From the NCBI RefSeq assembly GCF_014217855.1, contig NZ_CP059059.1, positions 1,426,001 to 1,490,000 of the forward strand: a stretch of DNA of 64,000 bases, given 5' to 3'. This stretch comes from Synechococcus sp. HK01-R (GTDB lineage: Bacteria; Cyanobacteriota; Cyanobacteriia; PCC-6307; Cyanobiaceae). The notes under the pieces are model-generated. The model ran no database searches. It was not told the origin of the DNA and saw nothing but the letters and a program-made list of their open reading frames with translations. The position numbers and the translations under genes were made by a program. Shown here in pieces: positions 18,756 through 26,929 of this stretch; position 1 is the stretch's first letter, and the number at the start of each line of letters is the position of its first letter.

Positions 18756-19007
18756 ATGCACGCCGACCTGCGTGACACGGATCCAGCGGAGTTCCCTCCT
18801 GCCACGATCTTGCGGAGCAATCAGCTCCTTCTGATCTCAGCTGATCTGGAACGACGGTTCTGCTATTGGGTGTTGACCCAGCTCAAAACCGACACATTCA
18901 ACCGCCTTCAGTCTTTGTTCATCCACGTCGATGAGCTGCAGCCCCGACCGCTGGCCGTCTCAGGCAACCATCTCGATCACCGCTGCCGATCAGCCTCTGC
19001 CGGTTGA
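18756..19007 (+). CDS. Doubtful small ORF, 83 residues
   Basis: ATG-started frame with a plausible central part (TILRSNQLLLISADLERRF, then LQSLFIHVDELQPRP) but an Arg/His/Ser-rich tail that overlaps the end of the amidase relic. It is not like any family I know. It may be a gene fragment. Confidence 0.3.
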   Translation: MHADLRDTDPAEFPPATILRSNQLLLISADLERRFCYWVLTQLKTDTFNRLQSLFIHVDELQPRPLAVSGNHLDHRCRSASAG

Positions 19008-19800
19008 TCGCTCCTGGTCGACTTCGGATTGATTCAGGAATTCAGGGAACCGGTCGCCTCTGAACAGGGCGGGTGCTTCGGAGGCAAACGCTGAAGCGAT
19101 GCGCATTGCGGTTGCATCGTCATAGGTGGTCGTGCAGATCTGAAGACCCGTGGGCATCTGATTGCGATTGAGACCTGTGGGGATGGAGACGACCGGATTC
19201 CAGTTCAGGAGATTCCACAGTGCTGTGAGCACCCAGCCCACGTTGGGCTCCACGGGCTGACCGTTGATGCGGATGGTGTCTCTGGTGGGATCGAAATCGG
19301 CCGCGACATCGCTGGTGGCCAGTGTGGGCATCAGCACTGCGCTGTACCCGTTCAGGAAGACAGCATCCTGAATCCGTTTGTAGAGGGCATTGATCATGTC
19401 TTCGGCCTGCTTGGCTTCGGCGCTGCCGCGAGTCGTTGCCGCCATCTCGGAGAAGTAACGGCCGTAGAGAGCATTGACGAGGGCGGTGCGAAGTGCGGGG
19501 CCGTCCACGCCGAGATTCAGATCAACCTCGTCAATGACTGCACCCTGACGCTCAAAGACCCGCAAGGCTTCACGGGTGTTCGCCTGCGTGTCCGCATCGA
19601 TTTCGGCCCAGCCTTGATTCATGCTGAAGGCGATCCGCATGCCTTTGATGGATGGATAGCTGAGGGGAAGCTCCAGCTTGGGTCTCAGGGCCGTTGGCGT
19701 ATAGGGGGCCGGTCCGCTGAGCACGTTCTGCAAACGCACCATCCCTTCGAAGGTTCGGGCCATCGGCCCTTCTGTGGAGGGCAACAGAAAGGTGGAGCCC
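18990..19800 (-). pseudogene. Amidase-signature enzyme, 5' end lost to an IS5 remnant
   Basis: The C-terminal half of an amidase: STEGPMARTFEGMVRLQNVL, then YPSIKGMRIAFSMN, LMPTLATSDVAADFD and VVSIPTGLNRNQMPTGLQI. The N-terminal half, which holds the catalytic Lys and Ser-cisSer triad and the GSS-rich loop, is missing: just upstream of TEGPMAR the sequence becomes the 3' end of an IS5-type transposase on the opposite strand. The frame stays open into the IS, but without the triad the product cannot be active. Confidence 0.85.
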
Positions 19801-20222
19801 GGTGGCGATGCGACCAGGCAAACGCCGAGCGCTACCTGACACTCCAGAAGGAAGGCTTGAGGATCTGATCGAGGCTGCAAAGGCACACGTCCGCGCCAAG
19901 GTTGAGCACCCATTCAGGGTGATCAAACAACAGTTCGGCTTTCAAAAGACCCGACTGCGTGGCCTGGCCAAGAATCGATGCAAGATTAATGTGATGGCCG
20001 CACTGACCAATCTGTTTCTCGCTCGTGGCCATCTACTGGCTGCAGCATGAACACAGAACTGGTGTGGCTGTTGGGATGAACAGGGTGCCAAAAGAGAAGG
20101 CAAAGAGCCCGTAATCAGCTATCCAGGGGCTGATTCAAGTTTCAATGCAACACAAAGGCCACGTCAGACAACTTTTGGCGGCCCCGCGCCGCTCAAACCG
20201 GCGTTGCCCAGAGCTTCCCTAG
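19800..20222 (+). mobile_element. IS5-family remnant (3' part with transposase C-terminus)
   Basis: A frame ending at 20050 encodes the typical IS5-type DDE C-terminus (KAHVRAKVEHPFRVIKQQFG, then RLRGLAKN...LTNLFLAR). The catalytic E-containing helix is present but all upstream transposase sequence is missing, so it is dead. The right end probably lies near 20222, where the sequence reads CCCAGAGCTTCCC, similar to the terminal repeats of some IS5 subgroups. The left boundary is the fusion with the amidase gene, placed by loss of homology and accurate to about 15 bases. Confidence 0.75.
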
Positions 20223-20270
20223 TAAGAGTTAACCCTGAAAATATTAATTGCTGTTAATTGAAGCCTGTCT

Positions 20271-20591
20271 CTAGAACATTGACATCGCTTTGACTTTGCT
20301 CAGTTTTTTCTGATCTAAGCCATTGAGGTCGTCTGAGGTGATCAATTTTTGTTTGATCATGTCTGCAAGCGTGAAAAGAATATTGCTGGTGTCGAAATCA
20401 GCCAGGCCCTCGTATTGATAGCGCTCCGTGCTCAGATAATCGTGGAGTAACCAAATCGACTCAGGGGAGCTGAGGTCCCCAACGCTTTCCTGAAGGGTTT
20501 GAATCAAGACCTCGATGGAGCGCTGCTTGCCTGCCTCGAATGCTGCGCGAGCGATTGTTAATTCGTCTGGGGTCCAGTCAGTTGTCGACAT
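20271..20591 (-). CDS. frp: Fluorescence recovery protein
   Basis: 106 residues, the usual FRP length. The central helix IWLLHDYLSTERYQYEG aligns with the FRP segment WKLHDFLSAKRHEIDG, keeping the Trp, His, Asp and Arg that in Synechocystis (W50, H53, D54, R60) contact OCP. FRP binds photoactivated red OCP, speeds its return to the orange form and detaches it from the phycobilisome. It is the third gene of the ocp-crtW-frp operon, 27 bases after crtW. Identification is from memory of the family plus gene order. Confidence 0.85.
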   Translation of the reverse strand: MSTTDWTPDELTIARAAFEAGKQRSIEVLIQTLQESVGDLSSPESIWLLHDYLSTERYQYEGLADFDTSNILFTLADMIKQKLITSDDLNGLDQKKLSKVKAMSMF

Positions 20592-20618
20592 GGGGATTGG
20601 GGGAGTGGAGGTTTGCGA

Positions 20619-21356
20619 TCAGGCTTGGTGACTCTTTAAAGACTGCTGGTGTGCGGCGTGCAGCTTGGGCAGCTGATACCAAGGCGTTGAAGGGAATTCA
20701 TGGTGTTCCCGATGGTAGCCAAAGTGGTAACAAGCTGCGAAAGATAGTGCTGCTGGAAGTCGGAGGCTTGTCGGTTGATTGGATGCGTTGTAAGCATTCA
20801 ATCGTTTTCTGTGAGGTAAACAGGTGCCGATCAGGAACAGCTGCCAGGAGCTGATGATGAGAGGCAGAACAGCAAAGAGAATGATGGCTCGTGCTGCATG
20901 GTCTTGAACGCTCAGGGTCACAAAGAAAAGCGCAAGCCAGATTGCCGCAAGGCGGACAATCTGTTGGCCTCCGATGTAATGACCTAGGAAATGAACGTAC
21001 CAAGCCAAGATGGATTGCTCACCTGTTTGGCAGTAATCGGGGTCTGACTCGGATGCAGGATGTTGGTGATGAAGATGGTGGTTGCGAGAGCAAGTCGTAT
21101 ACGACAAGCCTGCATAGGCCATTAAGCACCAACGTCCGATTCGGCGGTTCAAGGCGAAAGCCCCTGGTGCCAAGCTTTGGTGCATTGCATCGTGGGCCAC
21201 GATGAACAGGCCGGTGTGCAGGAAGCTGCGGAGCAGAACCAGCGCAATCACCACAGCAAGCTGTGCCTGTTGAACAGGAAAGCCAAGGCAGACCACAAGG
21301 GACAGAAGCCAGCCGGCACCAATCAGCCCGGCAAGTTTCAGCCCCTTGTTGGACAC
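20619..21356 (-). CDS. crtW: Beta-carotene ketolase (CrtW type)
   Basis: A membrane di-iron enzyme of the fatty-acid-desaturase fold. His clusters are visible: HDAMH, HHLHHQHP followed by DPDY, and FGYHREHHEFPSTPW, the last diagnostic for CrtW ketolases. It adds 4-keto groups to beta-ionone rings, giving echinenone or canthaxanthin, the ketocarotenoid that OCP binds. The GTG at 21356 is preferred over a TTG at 21380 because GAGG lies eight bases upstream and it clears the ocp stop by ten bases. It is the middle gene of the operon. Confidence 0.85.
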   Translation of the reverse strand: MSNKGLKLAGLIGAGWLLSLVVCLGFPVQQAQLAVVIALVLLRSFLHTGLFIVAHDAMHQSLAPGAFALNRRIGRWCLMAYAGLSYTTCSRNHHLHHQHPASESDPDYCQTGEQSILAWYVHFLGHYIGGQQIVRLAAIWLALFFVTLSVQDHAARAIILFAVLPLIISSWQLFLIGTCLPHRKRLNAYNASNQPTSLRLPAALSFAACYHFGYHREHHEFPSTPWYQLPKLHAAHQQSLKSHQA

Positions 21357-21366
21357 AGGCGCTACC

Positions 21367-22323
21367 TCATTTCGCGCCAAGTTTCAGCAGCTCTGCAGGG
21401 GAGGCCAGCAAGTCGATGGCAACGAAGTAGATCTTGTTGTTGTCATCGAGCAGGAAGCGCCAGGCAACGTTCATGCCCACTTCGCGGCCGAACCAAGGGG
21501 TTTGCACCTTGCCGGTGACTTTGATCTGGTTGAAGCCACCCTCTGCGGGCTCGCCGAAGCCGCCCTGGGGCATCAGCTTCAAGTTCTGGCAGTCGCGCTT
21601 GAAGAACTTGAGAATGGCTTCACGGCCAACGATCGGACGCTGGAAGGGGGGCTGGAGGGCGCCGTCGTCAAGGAACAGATCGATCAGTTGATCGAAATCG
21701 TTGGCGTTGAGGAGCTTCATGTAGCTCAGGATCGTCTCGTTGAGCACGCCTGGGATGAAGATCTCCTCGCGTTGCTCGATCGGAGTGGGAGCGACGATGG
21801 GTTCAGACACCACTTTGTCGTCGTCGAGGTTGGGGTCGAAGCCCATGTCAACCACGAAGTTGCGCAGCAGGGTGATCTGCTGGCCCTGTTCCACTTTCTT
21901 CACCGCGTCGAGAACAGACGAGGCGTTGGCAGACAGCTTGTAGCCCTGGGGGATCGGCGCCACTTTGCCCTGGCGCATCAGCTCACCGAGCTCGTACCAG
22001 AAGCCCAGCTTCACGTTCACCGACCAGTAGGCGTAGCGGCTGGAAATCGGGGATTCGATCTTGGCGGCCAGGTCGCACATCACCTTGGTCTGCTCGTCGA
22101 AGCTCATCGCCACCATCTCGTCGAGGGTGGGTTGGGCCAGAGCCATGCGAGCGGCGCCAGGAGCGGCAATGGTGATCGAGCGACCCATCTCGAGATAGGC
22201 AAACCAGATCAGCGCCAGTTGGTCTTCGGCGCTGAGCAGTTTGAAGCGGGCTGTAATCGCTGGGACGGCGTCGGCAGTCTTGGTTTCAGGAAAAATCTGA
22301 CGAGCTTTGTCGAGCGTGTACAT
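21367..22323 (-). CDS. ocp: Orange carotenoid protein
   Basis: 318 residues, the normal length, starting at MYTLDKARQIF. The N-terminal carotenoid-binding domain keeps FAYLEMGRS (Tyr44 region) and GFWYELGELM (Trp110 region), and LLRNFVVDMGFD carries the Arg155 of the interdomain salt bridge; the C-terminal NTF2-like domain has SYMKLLNANDFD (Tyr201 region), GREAILKFF (Glu244) and VAWRFLL (Trp288). OCP senses blue-green light and quenches phycobilisome excitation. First gene of the operon; a frame starting four codons earlier is unlikely. Confidence 0.95.
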   Translation of the reverse strand: MYTLDKARQIFPETKTADAVPAITARFKLLSAEDQLALIWFAYLEMGRSITIAAPGAARMALAQPTLDEMVAMSFDEQTKVMCDLAAKIESPISSRYAYWSVNVKLGFWYELGELMRQGKVAPIPQGYKLSANASSVLDAVKKVEQGQQITLLRNFVVDMGFDPNLDDDKVVSEPIVAPTPIEQREEIFIPGVLNETILSYMKLLNANDFDQLIDLFLDDGALQPPFQRPIVGREAILKFFKRDCQNLKLMPQGGFGEPAEGGFNQIKVTGKVQTPWFGREVGMNVAWRFLLDDNNKIYFVAIDLLASPAELLKLGAK

Positions 22324-22469
22324 CCGCAAAACCATTGGGTCAGCGGAACCGTAACACTGTGTTTCAAAAAAAGCGTCAGCGGAAGCCGATATTTGCCTTT
22401 ATTCGATCTTTGTGGTAATGCGGCCTTGCTTCGAGGGGTTCGCTGGCCATCGCGAGTTGGATCTCTAAG

Positions 22470-22915
22470 GAGAAGGCCGCCTTCCCGGGTGGAAAGACGG
22501 CCTAACTCGCTCGTTCGCGCATGGTTGAACCCCGTCACGTCTTGAGGAAAGAAGGAAAGGGGCGAAGCGTTCTGGCGTTGGCAACCCTGGGGCCATGACG
22601 TCCAGGAGTAGTGCTGATGAAGCTCCGGGGCACCTTGTCTGAAGGAACAGCGTTGGGCGGTGCAATGGAGTGTCGATTCGCGTGGCGCACCGGATCAGTG
22701 CCTACGAAAGGACCAGCTCTACGGATGAGTGGAAACTGTTGGAGCAGGGGCCAGAAGTCAGAGAGCTTCTTGGATCTGGTTGGGTGGAGTGTCGGCTGTC
22801 ATCAGCGCCTCCGATCTCGATGGACCTACTTTGCGGTGAATGGCGTTGGTTGCCTATCCGTGTAAAGGCGCATTGCCTTTGCGTGCAAAGCAAACGAAAG
22901 TTTGAACGGCGTGGC
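22470..22915. repeat. Duplicated non-coding element, copy A (about 445 bp)
   Basis: Related to copy B at about 47160-47555. Both open with a stem-loop starting AAGGCCGCC and closing ACGGCCT, share long near-identical blocks (GATGAAGCTCCGGGGCACC, TGGAGTGTCGAT, GTGGAAACTGTTGGAGCAGG, TCCGATCTCGATG), and close with AAGGCGCATTGCCT...GAACGGCGTG. Reading frames in the two copies are not conserved: small indels shift them, so it is probably not protein-coding. It fills the gap between ocp and the gene at 22960. I cannot match it to a known cyanobacterial RNA. Confidence 0.75.
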
Positions 22916-22959
22916 TGACGCAGGGGCGCTAAGACAAGCCTGCTGACGCTTTAGGTGCG

Positions 22960-23226
22960 ATGTCGAAGGCTCGAGACATGGTCAACGCCCACCTGTTCCC
23001 CGTGCTGGGGGTGGTGGCCACAGTCAGTTCTGTGTCGATTGCTGTTTCCCTGAGGCCGATCGCGGAACAGGCGACCCGGTGGAACACCTGTTACAGCGAC
23101 AGCATCACTTGGTATCGGGCCAACAAACCCGACTGGACGGTGCAGGACCAGGAGGTGTTTGCCTCCAACTTCTGCAACGGAGGGATTCCCGTGAAACCAG
23201 GCCCCGGCTTCCAGAAGGCGAATTGA
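22960..23226 (+). CDS. Small membrane-anchored hypothetical protein
   Basis: 88 residues with one hydrophobic N-terminal segment (LFPVLGVVATVSSVSIAVSL) and two cysteines in the exported part (WNTCYSD...ASNFCNGG). The layout of an anchor followed by WN-C and a terminal C-N-G-G is what I recall of small picocyanobacterial proteins of unknown function. Starts directly after the duplicated element. Confidence 0.6.
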   Translation: MSKARDMVNAHLFPVLGVVATVSSVSIAVSLRPIAEQATRWNTCYSDSITWYRANKPDWTVQDQEVFASNFCNGGIPVKPGPGFQKAN

Positions 23227-23238
23227 TCAGGGATCTGA

Positions 23239-23667
23239 TCAGGGGGCGCTGACGCTGATGCGGTTGCCGAACCCGCCGACCTCTTCGAGTTCGAAGGAGC
23301 GGTGGCCGCTCATCAGCCAGCGGGTGCCGGTGCTGTCGACCATCTCCCGTTTGTCGGTGGTGGCAGGGCCGACGGGGGTGAAGGTGTACACCGGACCTTC
23401 GGCATGGCTGAAGAAGAGGGTGAACCCGTCGTTGGCGGCGGGCTCTGTGCGGCAGGTCGACGCCACCTCATTGAGCTGGCAGGTCAAGGGCCATTGGTCG
23501 GTGCTCTTTTCTGCTGTGCCCTTGTCCGCAGTGGGCTCGGTTGCAGCGGTGTTCGGGGTCGTGGATTGGGTGCTGCCGGCCGTGCTTGCGGCCGTGGTGT
23601 CGGGCTTGGTCTGGGTGCAGCCGGCCAGCAGGAGTGCACTGCTGAGTAGGAATGCGCTGGTTTTCAT
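23239..23667 (-). CDS. Lipoprotein
   Basis: 142 residues. The N-terminus MKTSAFLLSSALLLAGC is a clear signal peptide with lipobox LAGC, so the mature protein is lipid-anchored at Cys17. A Thr/Ala/Ser-rich linker of about 40 residues leads to a small domain with two cysteines (LTCQLNEVASTCRTE) and beta-rich segments. Function unknown. Confidence 0.75.
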   Translation of the reverse strand: MKTSAFLLSSALLLAGCTQTKPDTTAASTAGSTQSTTPNTAATEPTADKGTAEKSTDQWPLTCQLNEVASTCRTEPAANDGFTLFFSHAEGPVYTFTPVGPATTDKREMVDSTGTRWLMSGHRSFELEEVGGFGNRISVSAP

Positions 23668-23845
23668 CGCGTTCGATGCAGATCTCGCCGATGGTTCTGT
23701 AGAGAGCTATGGCTCCGTTGCCCAGGCAGCGTGGACACTTGCTTCAACGCCGTTGGTTTCGTGGTCCGATTCGGTTCATGCAGGGGAGCCATGGCTGCCC
23801 TGAACCAAGTGTGATGCTCTTCCCCCTTCGCCGTTCTTCCGAGCC

Positions 23846-23876
23846 AAAAAAATTCCCAAGAGCCGAAGCTCTCGGG
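23846..23876 (-). terminator. Rho-independent terminator on the minus strand
   Basis: On the minus strand the sequence reads CCCGAGAGC-TTCG-GCTCTTGGG followed by AATTTTTTT: a nine-base stem with a TTCG tetraloop and a T-run. The nearest minus-strand gene upstream is at 24051-24272, about 175 bases away. Confidence 0.85.
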
Positions 23877-24002
23877 AGTTGGTGCCCCGTCCCATGGGAC
23901 CTGCAACAGGTCTAGGGCGATGGCTTCAGAGGCGAAAGATGCGGCTTGCCGCCTTGCAAGGTTCGGTCGGGCTGTGGCCTTCTCTCAACTGAGCGGATTT
24001 CA

Positions 24003-24053
24003 CTGTGCGCTTCGTTCAACTGTGCGCTTCGTTCAACTGTGCGCTTCGTCTCA
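24003..24053. repeat. Tandem repeat, 3 x 17 bp
   Basis: CTGTGCGCTTCGTTCAA occurs twice exactly and a third time with changes in the last four bases. It ends at the stop of the small minus-strand gene that follows. Confidence 0.85.
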
Positions 24054-24272
24054 GCTGAGGGTGTCGACGCGGAACTCGGTGGTGGCATCGCCTGCTGCGT
24101 TTTGCAGGGTCACATCAAAAAACCAACTGCGGTCATCGGGGCTGCGGCGGTTCACCTTCCACTGCTGCACGGCGGTGTTGGCCAAGGCCAGGGTGAGGGC
24201 ATCGCCGCTGCAGCCACTGCACTCCAGCTGTTGGGTGGGGAACCCATCGGCACTGATTTCAAAACGGCGCAT
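24051..24272 (-). CDS. Small hypothetical protein, 73 residues
   Basis: ATG-started frame with FEISADGFPTQQLECSGCSG and VNRRSPDDRSWFFDVTLQN; beta-rich and with a Cys pair. No family recognised. It runs the same way as the DUF3598-like gene 69 bases upstream and might be co-transcribed with it. Confidence 0.5.
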   Translation of the reverse strand: MRRFEISADGFPTQQLECSGCSGDALTLALANTAVQQWKVNRRSPDDRSWFFDVTLQNAAGDATTEFRVDTLS

Positions 24273-24341
24273 GGGGCGATGGATTGAGGCTGATGGTGAG
24301 GTGGGCGACCCTAATCCTGCTCACGCCAACCTGCTGAAGCC

Positions 24342-24956
24342 TTAGCCCCAGGCCTCTGAAAGGGGTTGCATCTGGCCCTGGCTGTCGTAGCGACGCATGA
24401 TCTGATGGTTGCTGCCATCTGGGGAGGACCAACGCAGGCCGCAGGCGGTGGCGTCGCCGCTTTGGCGGACGCGGCTGTCGAGCAGCAGTTCCACGCCGGG
24501 CTCGGGCGTCCAGACCGTGAACGCGTTGATGGGGTGGCTTGGGCAGTGCAATGGCTCGGGGAGGAGTGGTTGCAGCGGCTCGTCTTGGCTTTCCCTCACG
24601 TACACCACGCTGTCGAGGCCGCTGGTGCCGTGGCGCACGATCATGCGGCGCCGTTGCGTCCCCCGCACCACGCACAGTTCCCCCACCCAGTTCCAGGGGG
24701 TGATCGAGCTGGGGCCCAGCGACCAGCCACCGTCTGCGCCCACTTGCATCGTGAAGGGCAGGGCCGTGAAGTTCATGGCCCGCTGCTCGCCTCTGTTCAC
24801 GTAGGTGAGGTTGGTTTGAATCACCCCGTCGCGTTCTTCCACATCCAGCACGGTGGGGAAGCGTTCCTGCTCAAGGCCGCTGCCATTGAGGCGGATGAAG
24901 CACCCCGCCCAGCGTCCGCTGTTGTGGTTCAGCAGCGTTGAACGGGGATCGTGCAT
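24342..24956 (-). CDS. DUF3598-type (calycin-like) protein
   Basis: 204 residues from ATG 24956. The start STLLNHNSGRWAGCFIRLNG followed by LEQERFPTVLDVEERDGVIQ and ITPWNWVGELCVVRGTQRRR is what I expect of cyanobacterial DUF3598 proteins, which have a lipocalin-like beta barrel. Related barrels bind bilins or other pigments, but no function is established. Upstream sequence in the same frame is Arg-rich and non-coding in character, which is why the later start is used. Confidence 0.65.
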   Translation of the reverse strand: MHDPRSTLLNHNSGRWAGCFIRLNGSGLEQERFPTVLDVEERDGVIQTNLTYVNRGEQRAMNFTALPFTMQVGADGGWSLGPSSITPWNWVGELCVVRGTQRRRMIVRHGTSGLDSVVYVRESQDEPLQPLLPEPLHCPSHPINAFTVWTPEPGVELLLDSRVRQSGDATACGLRWSSPDGSNHQIMRRYDSQGQMQPLSEAWG

Positions 24957-25070
24957 GGAGCGTTGCCGCCATCGGGTGGGGGCATCGTGGCGGCAACGAC
25001 CGCGCCACTGCGGATTGGGCTGCAGCGATGCCGATGGTGTGTCTTTAGCCTCGAGTGCCGTCCGCTGCCG

Positions 25071-25235
25071 ATGACGATTCCCTTCGGTGAGCCCGAGCCG
25101 AGCGATGCCCTCTTGAGCAAATCTGTGGCCAGCACGCGGCTGCGGATCTGGTTGACCGAACGGCTGCGCCACCTGGCTGGTGCGCAGCGCATTCAGGATG
25201 CCCGGGCGTTGCGCAGTGAATTTTCCCTGGAGTGA
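25071..25235 (+). CDS. Small basic protein, 54 residues
   Basis: ATG-started frame (MTIPFGEPEPSDALLSKSVA, then TRLRIWLTERLRHLAGAQRI). Amphipathic helices are likely. Its stop overlaps the start of the FAD-oxidoreductase gene (TGATG), which suggests coupled translation. No family recognised. Confidence 0.5.
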   Translation: MTIPFGEPEPSDALLSKSVASTRLRIWLTERLRHLAGAQRIQDARALRSEFSLE

Positions 25236-26010
25236 TGGCCATGACTGACGCCTCCAAGCCTTCCCATGTGGTGGTGATCGGTGCCGGCTGGGCTGGCTGG
25301 GGCGCTGCCAAAGCCCTCTGCGAAGCCGGTGTGCGCGTCACCCTGCTGGATGGTCTGGCAGACCCCACCGGTGCGACGCCGCTCATCACCGCCAGCGGCA
25401 AGCCGTTTGAAGCCGGCACGCGCGGTTTCTGGAAGGACTATCCCAACATCAACGCTCTCACCGCTGAGCTCGGCCTCAGCGATGTGTTCACCGAATTCAC
25501 CACCAGCGCCTTCTGGTCTCCGCAGGGTCTGGAAGCGACCGCGCCCGTGTTCGGTGAGGGCCCTCAGCTGCCCAGTCCGTTGGGGCAGGCCTTCGCCACC
25601 ATCAACAACTTCAAGCGGTTGCCGGTTGCCGACCGCTTGAGCATCGCCGGGTTGTTGGTTGCCATGCTCGACCTGCATCGCAACCAGGTGGTGTACGAGC
25701 AGTACGACCGCATCGATGCACTGACGCTGTTCCAACAGCTGCGGATCAGTGACCGCATGATCAACGAGTTCCTGCGGCCGATCCTGCTGGTGGGTCTGTT
25801 CAAGCCACCGGAAGAGCTCTCGGCGGCGGTGACGATGGAACTCCTCTACTACTACGCCCTCGCTCATCAGGATTCGTTTGATGTGCGCTGGATCAACAGC
25901 AAGAGCATCGCCGAGCAGTTGCTGGCGCCGTTGAGCCAAATGCTCTGCAGTGAGCACAAGCTCGAGGTGCTGGGGGGAACGGTGGCATCACGCTTGACCC
26001 TCGATGCAGA
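25235..26010 (+). pseudogene. FAD-dependent amine-oxidase-like oxidoreductase, 3' end deleted
   Basis: The N-terminal FAD-binding Rossmann motif is clear (VVVIGAGWAGWGAAKALCEA), followed by FEAGTRGFWKDYPN and a carotene-desaturase-like middle part. Such proteins are around 500 residues; here homology stops near 26005 after about 255 residues, and the frame then runs antisense into the truncated phosphatase gene to a stop at 26122. The C-terminal half of the FAD fold is gone, so the enzyme is probably inactive. Boundaries are estimated from loss of family character. Confidence 0.75.
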
Positions 26011-26662
26011 CGCTGCGGCTTTCGCCGTAGGCGCGTCCGCGGGCGATCAGTTCATCGCTGCGGTCCGGCGCGATCGTGCTGAGGATCAAGCCCCAACCCC
26101 AACCCACGGCCGTATGGCCTGAGGGGTAAGAGCCATCGCTGCGCAGCGCTGGTTCATCTTCCGGTGTGCAGATCGGTTGGCCATTCACCATGAAGGGCCG
26201 CTGACGCTGGTATTTGTTTTTGGCGGGGTAGGTGGAGAGTCCCAGGTCGGTCATGCTGCGGCGCATCAGCATCAGCAGCTTGGGCGTCTCCGTTTCGTTG
26301 ATTGGTACGCCTAAGGCGCAGGAAAAGGTGGCGGCGACGCCGGGAAAGTGCAGGTCGGCATCCTTGGCGGCCAGGGTCCAACGGGCCGTGCCTCGCAGCG
26401 CAAAGGTGGCTTTGGCCGTGGCTTGATCGAGGGCCTCTGCCGCACTGCCTGATGCCGGTGGACCGTCGACCAGGGCCAGAGCCTTGGCCATCTCGTTCTT
26501 CTCGAGATAGCCCTTCCAGATTCCAGGCTTGATAGCCCTGCTGCTTTGGTTGTTGTGGTGCGGCTGGTGCAAATTGACCTGATTCGGATCAGGGTCGGTT
26601 TTCTGCCCCACAGCAGGCACGGGGCAGCCGCCACAGTTCTGGCATTGACGGATCCAATCCAT
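25988..26662 (-). pseudogene. Class A acid phosphatase (PAP2-like), both ends degraded
   Basis: The frame keeps KYQRQRPF and SYPSGHTAVGWGWG, two of three parts of the PAP2/class A phosphatase signature, but stops at GESRSVCIEGQA, where the family normally continues into a G-x-H-W-x-S-D motif with the catalytic His. The loss coincides with the truncation of the FAD gene on the other strand. The N-terminus lacks a signal peptide, unlike secreted family members, and begins with an unusual Asn/Gln/His-rich stretch. Confidence 0.75.
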
Positions 26663-26891
26663 GGCCGATCACAAGCTGTCGGTGGAGCAACGCTTTCGGC
26701 TCGAGGCCGCCTGCCGCAAGTTGGATGGCTGCGATGACATCGATGCCATCCGTGATCTGGCCAAGCAGCTGCTTCATTCCCTGGAAATGGAGAGGGCATC
26801 GGCACGGCAGGCCATCGCCGATCTCAGGCAGAACAATGAGCAAGCCCCTTCTCTGGCCCGGCGCTTTGGCTTCAACATCAACCAGATGTGA
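26661..26891 (+). CDS. Small hypothetical protein, 76 residues
   Basis: Helical, charged protein (KLSVEQRFRLEAACRKLDGC, then DLAKQLLHSLEMERASARQA) with no membrane segment. The start ATG overlaps, on the opposite strand, that of the phosphatase relic. It looks like one of the short conserved picocyanobacterial proteins of unknown role. Confidence 0.6.
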   Translation: MADHKLSVEQRFRLEAACRKLDGCDDIDAIRDLAKQLLHSLEMERASARQAIADLRQNNEQAPSLARRFGFNINQM

Positions 26892-26929
26892 GGGTCAATG
26901 GGGGACTCGCAGCTCGGCAGGGTGATGCG

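Noticed and set aside
21346-22545. Plus-strand frame of 399 codons
   Set aside because: Antisense to ocp.
26010-26045. Hairpin-rich CGGC-TTTC-GCCG stretch that looks like a seventh mini-insertion
   Set aside because: It encodes the conserved GESRSVC part of the phosphatase and so is native sequence.
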